Counted from the stretch's first letter, positions 9,723 to 20,207 are shown. The stretch: 64,000 nt of DNA from Lucinisca nassula (GCA_963580285.1 OY757017.1:117205527-117269526); one strand, 5' to 3'. Notes: generated by a model from the sequence alone, not told the origin. Translations and numbers: made by a program.

Positions 9723-10194
9723 GATCTGTTTCAAAGTGATCTTGAAGACCACTTCTGAACTCGTGGTATTTTAGACCACTTTTGAAGTCCAAATGGTAGT
9801 CTTGATATAGGCATTTCACTGTTAAATATAGGTACTGCCAAAAACGTACATGTTAGACAACTATAAGCTTTTTAATTGTGCTTTTTCTATCGTGCATGTA
9901 AGCGGCACACTTGGAAAAACGCATGTGTGTGAGAAAATGGCGTCCTTCGTGCCTCTTGAAATAGTACTTACTTCTGACGAAATGTAATGCTGATATTTTC
10001 CTGTGTGATACGCCAAAGATAGGTCGTGGAACTTCGTTACAACCACTTTATTCATGCAATCAATGCATGATTTTGGTTTCAGTTTCATGGCCCTTTCCAG
10101 ATTTTTTTCGTTGAATTCGAGTCGCGCGTTAATCAGAGGTGGGTAAAAAGCGATGTACCCGGAGAAACACGACCTGACCTTACGTTGCAGAACT

Positions 10195-10312
10195 TGGCGT
10201 CTCAAATGTGACCGGAGCGAGGCTCGAGTCACAGCGGAGAGAGGCCACATGCGGAGAGAGGCCACATGTTTATGAGTCAGCACCCTTACCCACTAGGCCA
10301 CGGAGTCCAGTT
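10195..10312 (-). mobile_element. tRNA-derived SINE head
   Basis: On the minus strand an A-box-like TGGCCTAGTGGGTAAGG is followed by a B-box-like GACTCGAGCC. Between them lies a local duplication of CATGTGGCCTCTCTCCGC. The duplication in the anticodon region excludes a functional tRNA gene. The SINE body on the minus side is not assigned. Confidence 0.5.
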
Positions 10313-10469
10313 GCGACAGCAATGGGGAAAAAATCTAATGTATGTCCGCAAGCCTAGGGGTTAAAAGTACCTTCATGAATGGTGTTATGCATAAGAATTT
10401 ATTTTTCTGATTCCCACTTTCACCCCACTGGGTGACCTAATAGTGCTATAAATATCTTTTTAAAGATTA

Positions 10470-10628
10470 TTCTAGAAACGAGTCATATATTTGTAAACAT
10501 CTTGATTACAAGGAAAAGTACTTTGGAACCTTCCAGAAAGTTCAGTTTTGCATTGTTTTTAAAAAATAACATCATCTTATTCCACAGCCCTATGGAACAT
10601 TCTAGAGAAATCTTAGGGTCTATAAAAG
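10470..10628 (+). promoter_or_regulatory. Heat-shock-element cluster with TATA box
   Basis: Three arrays of alternating GAA/TTC pentamers lie upstream of a perfect TATA box. They are TTCTAGAA at 10470-10477, four perfect alternating units (GAACCTTCCAGAAAGTTC) at 10526-10543, and GAACATTCTAGAG at 10595-10607. TATAAAAG is at 10621-10628, about 15 bp past the last array. The spacing and orientation are those of animal heat-shock promoters, which are bound by HSF trimers. The expected start site is near 10650. No heat-shock protein frame follows; the next open frames lack recognisable domains. It may be a promoter carried by a transposable element or left from a lost gene. Confidence 0.7.
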
Positions 10629-10859
10629 AGGTTGATTTTTCTCATTGAGTGAGACTTTGGAGTTTAATGTTTGGGTTTTTAAGAAAAGTTATTTCTAAAT
10701 TCTGTGTTGGATTGTCAAAGGATATTATATTTCATTTCGGACTGTGAATTCTGTGGGATCAAGGAAAATAGATTCATTCGAGGATATTTCATAACAGTGC
10801 TAAGTACACTTATTTCACTTAATTCGGGCCAATCGATAATGCCTCTTGAAATAGTACTT

Positions 10860-11890
10860 CCAGAGCGAGACTGTATCCACAGCGGTGTTCGTTGTTGGTA
10901 ATTAACGACCCATTCAATATTGTTTTGGGTCATATCAAACCGGTCAGCTCATCAATGCAACAAGTCCATGATTTAGATTAATCAAATTTTATTGCAAAAA
11001 AGCACAAAGGGATTTAACACAAGTTATGACAACATTACATAAAAAGTCGATTTTTTATCTATTTTGCCGCGTTTTTCAGTGGTAACTTATTTACCTTTGA
11101 TTTTTATCAACGCAGCCAGCGCGAAAGTTGTGGATGAGAAGCTCCGCCAACTTCTCAAAAAGGTTTCATGCTCATAAGTAACATGGGTAGAGCTGTATTC
11201 AGATGGGGGATTTCTGCAATTTTAAGCTTGTGCTAAATTTTTTCTGTTTCCTTTAGTCCCGCCTCGGCGGTGTGGTTTGCTGATCTGTCGTCTATTCAGT
11301 GCTTGAATGAATGATAATTATGACGGTCATTCCAACAACATGCATGTTTACAATGGGACCATCCGAGTGTGAAATACACTTGCAATGACTAGTGTAGTAT
11401 TTTAAATATTTAATTAACATTGACCAATGGCAAATGATCTGTATTGACTTTAATAATGGTAAGCCGACTAAAACCACGTTTTTCATGTTTTTGACTGTCT
11501 ACACCCTTATACTTTGTACAACGTTCCTTCAGCTGGACGAGATTTATCCATTTACATGTATAGATACTGTTACAAATATGCCAGTCATTTGTTTACATTT
11601 CGAGAGTGTGACTGACGGAATTGGCCTTCGCTTTTATCTAAAAATCCAAATATTGTAAAGAAAAGTCCATCTGATTAGACCAAACAGTATACAACTCTGT
11701 AAGCTGAATCCTTTGCGAGAAATTGGCGGAGCTTCTCCTGTACAACTTTCTCGCTGGATGTGTTGACCAAAAATCAAAAATAAAGAATTTATCGCCGAAA
11801 AACGCAGCCACAAAGATATACACAAAAACGACTTTAGTCTTCTCCCTACAACTACACAGTCAATAGTTTCAATGATACAATGGTTGTGCA
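10860..11890. other. No recognised content
   Basis: Several open frames of 60-85 codons occur on both strands, none with domain signatures. The motif GGAGAAGCTCCGCCAA-like near 11150 and GGCGGAGCTTCTCCTG near 11726 form a distant inverted pair, suggesting an unidentified foldback or element edge. Confidence 0.4.
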
Positions 11891-11892
11891 AT

Positions 11893-12127
11893 TTGATTTG
11901 TTTGATTTCAGGTTTAACGTCCCCGTCAACCCTGTATACGTCATTTTGGAGACGTTGCTTCTAATTTTGTGAGACTTCTACCCGACATTGAGATGAAATG
12001 ACCTCTCAAGCTCTGTCGCCCAATGTTACCAATAAGTATAAGAATGGATGGTTCGACTCGCACCGCTTTGCCTGGGCAGGCTTAGTTCCTCTGAGCGGTT
12101 TACCAGTGCTCGCATGCGGTCGGATTA
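11893..12127 (-). mobile_element. SINE-A, 5'-truncated
   Basis: The SINE tail (complement of GACGGGGACGTTAAAC) is at the left. The central domain (complement of GGTAAACCGCTCAGAGG) is at the right. The 5' part beyond the CGCATGCGG region is missing. Confidence 0.8.
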
Positions 12128-12192
12128 ATTATTTGTATATTAATCAACTAGTGTTTTCTGATGGTTATTTAATCTCATACTGTGGCGGCGTC

Positions 12193-12485
12193 AGCATTAC
12201 GCTAGCACATACGTGAAATGGGCGCCCTCTAAACCCCACTTCATAATGAGAAAACCGGGGTCTATTGGGTGAAAGTTTTCTTACTCAAGCCCCAAGACAC
12301 AAGCCGTGGGTAGTCGTTAGAACTGTCAGAATTTGACGGTTCTAACGAGTACCAACAACCTATGATTCGATTTAACACACACAAAAAAAAACAGGAAAAA
12401 TACCATGCATTTGTATATGAAATTAAATCGTTTTGAGGATACATGTATGAAAGACTGCATAGACGCACAGATGTGTTATCGTAAT
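12193..12485. mobile_element. Degenerate MITE-B
   Basis: The left end reads CATTACGCTAGCACATACGTG, and ACCGGGGTCTATTGGG follows. The palindrome is worn (TCGTTAGAACTGTC and GACGGTTCTAACGAG). The right end is ACAGATGTGTTATCGTAAT. Confidence 0.7.
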
Positions 12486-12543
12486 AACAGCGAAACAGCA
12501 GGCCTGTATTGAAGCAAACAGAAACGTAACATACTATCATTCA

Positions 12544-13052
12544 AGGTAGAAGTAAAACAAAGATCAGGAATCGATACAATTAACTTACTACACCCATCAA
12601 AGACACCAAAGGGAAAGAAACACAAACATTAAGCGACCAGACCATAATGGAAACCTAAACAAAAGAAGGCCATAAGGACAGTTACTTTCCCACAAAATGG
12701 CCATATGGCCACCCAAATAAAAAGACACAAGTGATACACACAAGTAAGTAACAAACAACACCATAAATAAACCGCCACAGAAGAACCGCCTTGGAACGGT
12801 CAGTGGAAAGATTTCCACTGGGGGCCTTAAATCGATTTTACGTGGCCACAATCCTCGCCCTTATTTCCGTCGCGATTTAGACAAATAATTTGTTCAGTCC
12901 GCATGAAGGCCTCCTAACTCATCAGTGCAACATCTCCGTGAACACAAAAAATCAAAGAACCACAGAGGTGAGACAACAGTGAGGACTCGACAGCATGAAA
13001 CCACTGAAATGCTGGAGCAAAAGAAAACCAACAGTTAGACTCCGATGTGTGT
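12544..13052 (-). mobile_element. Naiad 3' UTR, near full length
   Basis: The copy runs from the 3' tip at 12544 (GTAGAAGTAAAACAAAGATC on the plus strand) to the segment GAGCAAAAGAAAACCAACAG, where most fragments break. It belongs to the sub-lineage with the TGGCCATATGGCCA-type palindrome. No coding sequence remains. Confidence 0.85.
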
Positions 13053-13112
13053 TCGGCGATAAATCTGTGTGTATCTGTGTGCAGACAAGTCAAGTCACGA
13101 TGTGGACCTGTT

Positions 13113-13263
13113 TGACGGAAAGTAACTGTCCTTATGGCCTTCCTTTGTTTAGGTTTCCATTATGGTCTGGTCGCAATGTTTGTGTTCCTTTCCCTTTGGT
13201 GTCTTTGATGGGTGGAGAGAGTTAAATGTATCGATTCCTGATCTTTGTTTTACTTCTACTTTC
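13113..13263 (+). mobile_element. Naiad 3' tip, plus strand
   Basis: The final 150 bp of the 3' UTR (GGAAAGTAACTGTCC to ACTTCTACTTT) end exactly where RT coding sequence of another copy begins. This gives the partial head-to-tail order typical of Penelope-like arrays. Confidence 0.8.
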
Positions 13264-14752
13264 CATTATGTTAAGACTCTTCAGCAAGAGCTTGGTGGTA
13301 CCAAAGCCCATGATTTGATGCCTTTGGCTGTAGAAAGGACTGTAGTTGATGACAACATCTGTCATTCAGCCACCAAGTTTGCTGTATGAGTGGCAGAAGG
13401 CCAAGACAAGCTTCCTACGTTATATTGGTTACCTAAACTTAATAAAAGAAAATACAAGCAACGAGTTATTGCAACAAATAGCTCTTGTACCACAAGTGAA
13501 ATTTCCAAATTATAAACTTCATGTTTTACTGTCATCCAAAACATGTGATCAAATATTGGGACAAAGTCCTTGAAAGATTAGGGAGCAATCTGTTTTCGTC
13601 TATAAAAAATCTAATGATGTTGTAAATAAATTGAAATCCAGACGTTTTAGTGCTATAAGTCTGTCTACTTAAGATTTTCAACCCTTTACACTACATTTCC
13701 TCATGATCTTATAAAAAATGAATGGACATTTCATAGGGAAGATTCCCTCTATCTTGCTTAGAATGTTCGAAATGCTTTTTTCACGTCTGAAGAGCATACC
13801 AATTATACTTTATGGTCATGTCAGAAAGTGTATGAAGCTCTCACCTTTCTCTTGGCAATATTTACATAAGATATGGCACTAAGCTATTTTGACAATTGTG
13901 GGTATTATGATTGGTACGAATTGCGCATCCCATGTGGCTGATCTGTTCTTGTTTTCTTATGAAAGAGACTTCATTGTGCAGATTATATTTTCTGGTCCTT
14001 TGTGACCATTGGGTTCATTTGGTATCATTTTGAAAATAAAGTTCTGCTTAAGCCGGTGCTAGTGGGCTTGGCCGGTGTTGACAATTTCAGAACTGGTCAT
14101 GAACAGACTCAATAAAACCGAGTCTGCTATTTTCGTTTATTTGGTGTATTCATTGCTCCCAAAGGATCTAACTTCAAAACGTATTTATTTTCACTGTACC
14201 TGGTGTTGTGCCGTGTGGCGGCCGTAAAACGTCTCCCCGTACATCATAATAGTGCAGATTATATTTTCTGGTCCTTTGGGATCATTGAGTTCATTTGGTA
14301 TCATTTTGAAAATAGAGTTCTGCTTAAGCCGGTGCTAGAGGGCGTGGCCGGTGTTGCACATTTCAGTACTGGTCATGAACAGACTCAATAAAACCGAGTC
14401 TGCTATTTGCGTTTATTTGGTGTATTCCTTGCTTCCAAAGAATCTAACTTCAGAACTTATTCATGATGGCCCTTTCCGTTGAAAACCTATTTGAAATCAT
14501 TGAAACCTTTTGTTCGACTTCTAGATATTTGGATGATTTTTTAAATATTGATAATAACTATTTCAATCGTTCAGGTAATGACTTCAACACTCGTAATAAA
14601 TTTTTGACTGCTAAACTTCTTAATCGGGGTTATCGGTATCATAAACTACGTAAAGCCTTTTCAAAATTTTATAGACATAATTCCTTGGTGTCTATTATGG
14701 GGGCTGACGGTTAATTGTACCGATTTCTTATCATTTCCTTCACTTCTATTTT
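13263..14752 (+). pseudogene. Naiad reverse transcriptase, broken copy
   Basis: The frame starts at TLQQELGGTKAHDL and passes through the ATKFAV and LYWLPKL segments, with several frameshifts and stops. It reaches the region of VADLFLFSYERDF near 13978. A 485-bp tandem repeat interrupts it there. The sequence resumes at 14465 and includes the catalytic box as SRYLDDFLNIDN. An internal deletion then joins YFNRSG to DFNTRNKFLTAK. The copy ends with a short 3' tip (14683-14752). It is non-functional, but it shows that the YLDD box belongs to the same family as the 22-24 kb copy. Confidence 0.85.
13980..14464 (+). repeat. Retrozyme-related tandem repeat without hammerhead
   Basis: Two units about 265 bp apart share AGATTATATTTTCTGGTCC, CTTAAGCCGGTGCTAG and the hairpin CAGACTC...GAGTCTG. 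The flanking parts GTGTGGCGGCCGTAAAA and TGGTGTATTCCTTGC are the same as in the ribozyme-bearing repeat. The ribozyme segment is replaced by other sequence, and no CTGATGA box is present. The insertion lies within Naiad RT between TTCATT and TTCATG. Confidence 0.7.
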
Positions 14753-14826
14753 AAATAAACAGTAGAACAGACAGAATTATTAAATTATCTGTGTCAATGT
14801 CATAATTTTGCGATCCAGTAATTAAA

Positions 14827-15065
14827 AGAAGTGGAGGCAATGATCAGGAATCGATAAAATCAACCCACAGCTCCCATCAGAGACACAAAAGGGAAAGAAA
14901 CACAAACTTGAAACAACAGACCTAATGGAAACACCAATAGCGGAAAGGCAAAAAGGACAGTTACTTTCCCACAAAATGGCCAATAGGCTATCCAAAATAA
15001 AATAATATAAGCGACACAAACACCCAAAGACAAACCATAACAAAACTAAACCGCGACAGAAGAAA
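14827..15065 (-). mobile_element. Naiad 3' UTR, truncated
   Basis: The segment runs from the 3' tip to the TTCTGTCGCGG segment on the minus strand. It carries the CCAATAGGC variant of the palindrome. Confidence 0.8.
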
Positions 15066-15436
15066 CGCAACGTTAAAACTGCAACATTGGTTTCATTTCG
15101 AGGAATACCCAAATTTCGACATGATTGAATTCTTTGTTCGTTTTAAAGGCCACAGTCAAAGCTTTCGTTCGGATACCCCCACCTGCAAATGGCGTTTGGA
15201 ATAAAATGCACACTGGTAAGGTCTGATTTCAAACTGCTACATCTATGTCTTATACTGGTAAAAATTGTGTTATATTTTCGTTCGCCTACGGTTGTATAGT
15301 CTGCTACTTTATCAAATATTATTTTAATGTTTGATTTAAATTGTGAGACTGTTGGAAGCACACGAATTCCCATATCAAGTTCATTCCACAGTTTCAAATC
15401 AAGATGGGAAAATGGATGATTTAAACGAACAACGTA
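15066..15436. other. No recognised content
   Basis: A 98-codon minus-strand frame (15143-15439) has no domain I can name. Its NHPFSHLDLKLWNELD segment vaguely resembles the C-terminal tail of LINE reverse transcriptases (the 'W N x L p' motif), so an old LINE end is possible. Confidence 0.35.
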
Positions 15437-16581
15437 CATGAAATGAACACGCCGTAAACCGTGGTTTATTAGTATTCATTTCTGCTCCAAAACATAGGTT
15501 GTGTGTTATCGTTAGAACCGCCTTATATATACAACCTATATTTGGAGTGTAAATAAGAAAACATCCACACATTTCATCAGAAAAATAGATAAGGACTTCG
15601 GAAACTTTGTTAAGACATTTGCCCCGGAAATTATAAAATTCTCAAATTTAACCAAACGAACTCATCACAGAGGCAACTTAAAGGTAACACTTTGTTCTAT
15701 TATGATATGCATTTTGGTCTACAGCTCAAATATTAATTTTGTTGATTTTTGGCTTAATTGAGTCAAGTTTCTATAAAGTTGCATAGGAAACAGAAACTTT
15801 TAAATAAGTATATGTTCCCCCCCCCCTTGCCCAATAAAACAATTTGGCATACATTTGTATTTTTAACTTATACATCCTCTGACCAACTGTCGTGTTTGGG
15901 CAAGGCGGGGTAGGCTGTGAAAAATCCTAAAAACCAACATGCATGCTTAGCGCTATCATTGAAAAACTTCACAGGATTTGGAACTATACTGTATCATTAT
16001 ACAGTAGGGTTTATTTTTAAACTAAGGACATATTTATGCCTAAAGTGCAATGTATATAGTGTACATACAGAATACAGGTATGTTATACCTGAATGAGCAG
16101 GCTACCTGTCTTCTATAAATAACAGGTGTATATCTAATATTATTATTTATGTACAGGTGTGTCCATTTGTGATGAGCACTGTACCTCCTGGTGTAAAATG
16201 CATTGAAGTAGTGCACCTGCTTTTTATGTGTGCATAGCACTATATGTTAAAATTTTGAGTTGTAATAGCCCTAACTTGATATCAACTTGAAAATGAAACA
16301 TGGAATTGTCATTTTTTTACCTTATATTTTTTTCAAAATTTATCACCCCCGCCCACTTCAATGTGGAATTTTTCTACTAGTGTGCCATCCTTTTACATTT
16401 GGTAAATGCCATGATGTTCGACATACGTCAGTTTTTAGTATACATTAGGTCAATTCCATATATACACATTACAGACGCCTGCAGAAGCTTTCAAAATTGA
16501 GGCATAAAACCCCCATAGTTTCCGAAGTCCTTTGGGGATATGATAGAATGTCACACGGATGAGCTATCGTAATGTTTCGTA
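15437..16581. mobile_element. MITE-B split by a 942-bp element
   Basis: The left portion, 15437-15590, has the ATGAACACGCCGTAAACC start and a truncated palindrome. The right portion, 16533-16581, is GTCACACGGATGAGCTATCG plus TAATG. The two parts join in MITE-B order. Confidence 0.7.
15591..16532. mobile_element. 942-bp terminal-inverted-repeat element
   Basis: AAGGACTTCGGAAACTTTG at the left end matches the complement of CCATAGTTTCCGAAGTCCTT at the right end. The interior is AT-rich, has a C10 run near 15818 and several small palindromes, and has no transposase frame. It is presumably a non-autonomous DNA transposon. Its superfamily is not clear from the ends. Confidence 0.7.
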
Positions 16582-17520
16582 ACCTTGATTTTCCTGCACA
16601 TACCTGTACTATAATCAAAACTGCAAAAAGCATACCGATTACAGTGATTCTTGGACGGCGTTATTTTATTGGCTTTAATTATACATTCGTGTTATTTCTA
16701 TTCAGCAATCATATTCGGATCTTATAATAAACTTCTTTATTTGTAGTTTCTAGTCATATTTGTAAAGATTTATTACGTACTGAAAACTTGTGTACACTTG
16801 CTATGTACACAATTATAAATTATCGTTAGCTCATAAATATTTTTTTTTCCTTTCTGTGCAATGTAACTAAGCTGTCTCATACTGCTTATTAAGTAAATCA
16901 GTCACCAAAAAGACTCGTCATCCCGACAAACTTTACTCAGGATATAAGGTTACTCGGCTAATCACAGAAGTCATTTTATCAATATGTGTAACCTTTTAAT
17001 TTAGTGGTTATATAAGGTATGTTTGTGTTGTACAGTTACTGTAAAACCTTTCAAATATTCTTTTATCATTTGTGTTCAAGGAAAATCAATCTTTCAGTCA
17101 AAACTCATTAGATCACAATAATCGCCAAAGCCCATAATTGAATATCCATTATTATTCGAAGTAGCAAATAATAATATATAATTATAACCCTCATTCCAAA
17201 TCAGTTTCAGTGAAAAAATCAATTTATAGACCTAGATCTTGTTAATTCTGTACTTCAACCAATTTAGGTGTTCTTTATTAAACCCTACTTTTCATTAAAA
17301 ACGATCATCAATACTTTAAATTTATACTTTGTACTTATAGCTTTCTTTAGCCACTTTTTGTTGTTGCTTTTTTATTTTATTTGTGCCGGTTGTACAACAA
17401 CAACTATAATATCGACGACGACCTAACACGGAAACACATGACAACACCCCAACACCATCGCACCAGCACCTCATGAATATTAATTACACGTGCTAAGGCC
17501 ATCTCGTCACGCCACCACTC
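16582..17520. other. No recognised content
   Basis: AT-rich sequence with no open frame above about 60 codons. It is the least repeat-marked stretch of the window. Confidence 0.45.
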
Positions 17521-17591
17521 TTAACTTAGGTCATTTTGGAGACGTTCTACCATTTTGTGTGAAACGAATCCACAACTTGCCGCCTAATGAA

Positions 17592-17690
17592 ACTAAAAGT
17601 GTATGTGTTAAAGAAGGGCAAGAACGAGAACGGCTTCTTACGCTATATTGGTTACCTAAATATCACAAAAGAGCCTGCAAAGGATAGATT
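17592..17690 (+). pseudogene. Short Naiad RT fragment
   Basis: Encodes CVKEGQERERLLTLYWLPKY, corresponding to the segment before the LHKKPYKARF motif in the longest copy. It is flanked on the left by a scrap of minus-strand SINE-A (GGTCATTTTGGAGACG). Confidence 0.7.
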
Positions 17691-17932
17691 GGGCTCCTGC
17701 CCATTGGGGCTTGAAGAAATAAATGGGCTGCACGATGCTTCCACGCAGAGCTGAATCCGACCGCACACGAGTACTGGTAACACGCTTGGAGGATCTAAGC
17801 TTGCCCAGGCTAATCGGTGCGAGTCGGACCATCCATGCTTAAAAATTATATTGGTTTCATTGGTCGACAGGGCTTGAGATGTCCTTTCATCTCAATGTCG
17901 GGTAAAAGTCCCACAAAATTGAAAGCATGATG
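17690..17932 (+). mobile_element. SINE-A, 3' end replaced by LINE tail
   Basis: The SINE is nearly complete from GGGCTCCTGCCCATTGGGGC through the central GGATCTAAGCTTGCC to AAAATTGAAAGC. The GATGAT tract and LINE 3' end follow in place of the expected CAACGTCTCC...GTTGAC tail. Confidence 0.8.
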
Positions 17933-20205
17933 ATGATGATGATGATGATGGTTTCATGTTTAACGACGCGTCAACCCTCTTTAAGGGTCATAAGCGTCAA
18001 ACGGTTAATGGTTAAACGGCATGAAGAATTATGAGGATTTTAAAAGTAAAAAGTCAGAATGATAATGTATAAAAATCTGTAACAGTTAGATCTTATGAAA
18101 AAGTCCCATTTCTTTTAAGAATAAAATCATATTGTCAACAGTTACATCTTGAAACAGTTGTTGCAAAGTGTCAGCTTTGAAATATAAGTTACGTGAGGGT
18201 GAAAAGTCAACACAGTCAATTAAGATATGTTTCAACGTGAATGGCTGATCACAGCCTACACAAGAAGGCCGACCGTCACCATTAAAAATATAAGAATGAG
18301 TAACTCCAGTATGGCCGATGCGCAGTCGCGTTAATACTACATACCCCTCCTGGAAACTTGTGGAGGAGAGCATTTTGCTCCAATGACAGGCCCAACGGCA
18401 CGGAGTCTGCTGTTTATTTCACGGTCCCTTTCGCCCTGCCATTCCGACAAGATGTATCTGTAGATAAATGGTTTGAAATTATTAAAAGGAATTTTAAAAA
18501 CAGACGGATCAAGATTGAGCGATTCCTTTGCTTTCTTGTCAGCACACTTATTGCCGACACTGCCAATATGGCTTGGAAGCTAACAAAACAAGAGTTTGTG
18601 TGTTTTAGAAATTTCATGATGTTTTTCGATCATTTTTTGTATTTGAGGACTTTTAGATGATGAATGGTCTAAAGCCTTAAGCACAGAAAGTGAATCAGAA
18701 AATATAATTGCTTTTTGAATTGTTGAAGAACTGATAAAATCTAAAGCTAGGTCTATTGGTTTGGCTTCAGCTGTAAAAAGAGATGAACCATCTGGAAGGC
18801 GCAAGGTTTGGTGCGTATCTTTAGAAACATACGCACAGCCAACTTTATCTCCTTCTTTGGAACCATCAGTATAGACTTGCTGGTAATCATTGTAACGTGA
18901 CTGCAGTACCTGAAAATTTTGTTTGAGCAGTATTGGATTTGATTCGGATTTTTTGCCATCGTGCAAGTCAAACAGAATATTAGGTTTTTCAATACACCAA
19001 GATGGAACTTTCGCAGTTTCATGTTTTTGAATATTTTTAAGGTCGATACATGAATTTTCTAGCAGTGGTAAAATACGTAATCCAAAAGGCCTGATTGCTG
19101 TGGGTCTAGTTTCATACCTATCTACAAATTCAGGTGGAAATGAAATTTGGAATGCTGTGTTTGATGGATTAGCAGCAAGTTTGATAGCATACAGAAGAGA
19201 AAGTTTCTCTCTGCGCGAAGTTAAAGATGGTTCACCTGCTTCTACAGAAAGGCTTAATACGGGAGAAGTACGGAAGGCTCCCAGACGAAGGCCTTGGTGA
19301 TGGACAGTATCCAAGGATTTTAAACAGCACTTTCTGGCAGAACCATAAACAACAGACCCATAATCTAATTTAGATCTTATTAAAGACCGGTAAAGATGTA
19401 ATAAAGTATACCGATCTGCTCCCCAACTTGTATGAGCTAAAACTTTCAAAAGATTCAAAGCTTTTAAGCACCTCGCCCCTAGACATTTTATATTGGGATA
19501 AAAAATACATTTTGATCAAATATGACCCCAAGAAACCCGGCCCCCTCAACAACAGGAACCCGTGATCCGCATAAAAACAGGGAAGGATGTTCGTGTCTCC
19601 CCCGCAGCCTACAAAAATGAACACACCGCGTCCTCGACCTGGAGAACTTGAAACCATCTTTATCAGTCCATTCTTCTATTCTTTTTAAACCCTGCCGCAA
19701 CCTTCGCTCAATTGTTTTCATATTTTTGAACGGTAACATATACAAAAACCACCAACACACAAGAACAATCAGTCCTGCCGTCCAAACACTGTACAACACC
19801 GCCTACTTTGATGTTGCCGGCCTCAGTGGCTCAGTCGGATGCGCGTCCGACTGGTGATCAGGAGGACGCGGGTTCGACTCCCGCAGGGGTCGGCAACATT
19901 CTTTCGTGGAGATTGATCATGAAATCTTTTCTACGGTCATTCTCTCCCTTCCGCTGATTCAAGAAGGGCAGTTGTCAGTTTCTGGCGAAAGAATGTGCAC
20001 TGTACTGGTTAACCGCTTACGTATAAGCCTGCCCAGGAAAGTGTTGATAGGTAAACTGACCGGCTCAAAAATGACCTAAATAGTGTTGACTGGGCCGTAA
20101 AACTCCAATACAAACAAACAAACTTTGATGTCAAACAGTGTAGTTGAAAGAACACCACCCTGTGGGACACCTCGCCCTTGATCACAGAGACCCGACACAG
20201 CAAAA
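17933..20205 (-). pseudogene. RNase H-bearing LINE (I/Nimb/Jockey group), 3' half
   Basis: In minus-strand order the remnant contains the RT block QGRGVPQGGVLSTTLFDIK (about 20140-20200), the palm box, and a thumb (RRLRQGLKRIEEWTDKDGF). It continues with the SKLDYGSVVYGSA segment and an RNase H domain with VYTDGSK, TAEA and FSDS plus the closing LPSHIGSVGN. A C-terminal knuckle, CVGCDQPFTLKHILIDC (CX2CX7HX4C), is at about 18260-18190. The 3' end runs through GTTGACGCGTCGTTAAAC into an (ATC)n tail at 17934-17955. The palm box, normally YVDD, reads CVGG (19748-19753), a TAG replaces the RNase H tryptophan, and several frameshifts occur. The copy is dead and 5'-truncated. A SINE interrupts it at 19815. 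Confidence 0.85.
19815..20121 (+). mobile_element. tRNA-headed SINE within the LINE
   Basis: The head, 19815-19893, folds as a tRNA: GCCGGCC pairs with GGTCGGC, and the T arm is GCGGG-TTCGACT-CCCGC. The body has the central domain shared with SINE-A (GGTTAACCGCTTACGTATAA, GCCTGCCCAGG). The tail is GTGTTGACTGGGCCGTAAAAC followed by (CAAA)n. A 10-bp duplication, ACTTTGATGT, lies at 19805-19814 and 20122-20131. It is a SINE rather than a tRNA gene because of the attached body and tail. Confidence 0.9.
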
Positions 20206-20207
20206 AA

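Larger units (their letters stand above)
9247..9835. mobile_element. Inverted-repeat element holding a Naiad end and a MITE
   Basis: ATTTTACAGTGAAATTCCTA at about 9248 is complementary to TAGGCATTTCACTGTTAAAT at about 9815. Inner repeats around GGTGGTCATTAAGGCCACTT and GATCTTGAAGACCACTT flank the MITE. The pair suggests an older host element that received two insertions. Confidence 0.5.
9970..10839. other. 870-bp segment between 20-bp direct repeats
   Basis: TGCCTCTTGAAATAGTACTT occurs exactly at 9950-9969 and again at 10840-10859. The enclosed segment contains a tRNA-like SINE head on the minus strand and the heat-shock-type promoter. A 20-bp duplication would suit a long-target-duplication retroinsertion, but no A-rich tail is obvious, so the nature of the segment is unresolved. 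Confidence 0.4.

Noticed and set aside
10704..10901. Open frame downstream of the heat-shock promoter as an hsp gene
   Set aside because: The 65-codon translation shows no Hsp70, Hsp90 or small-Hsp motif.
15143..15439. 98-codon frame as a gene
   Set aside because: No domain, no neighbours and no splice context. At best a worn LINE C-terminus.
19815..19893. Functional tRNA gene
   Set aside because: The cloverleaf is good, but a SINE body, SINE tail and target duplication follow. The heads at 1917, 4344 and 38659 were rejected for the same reason.
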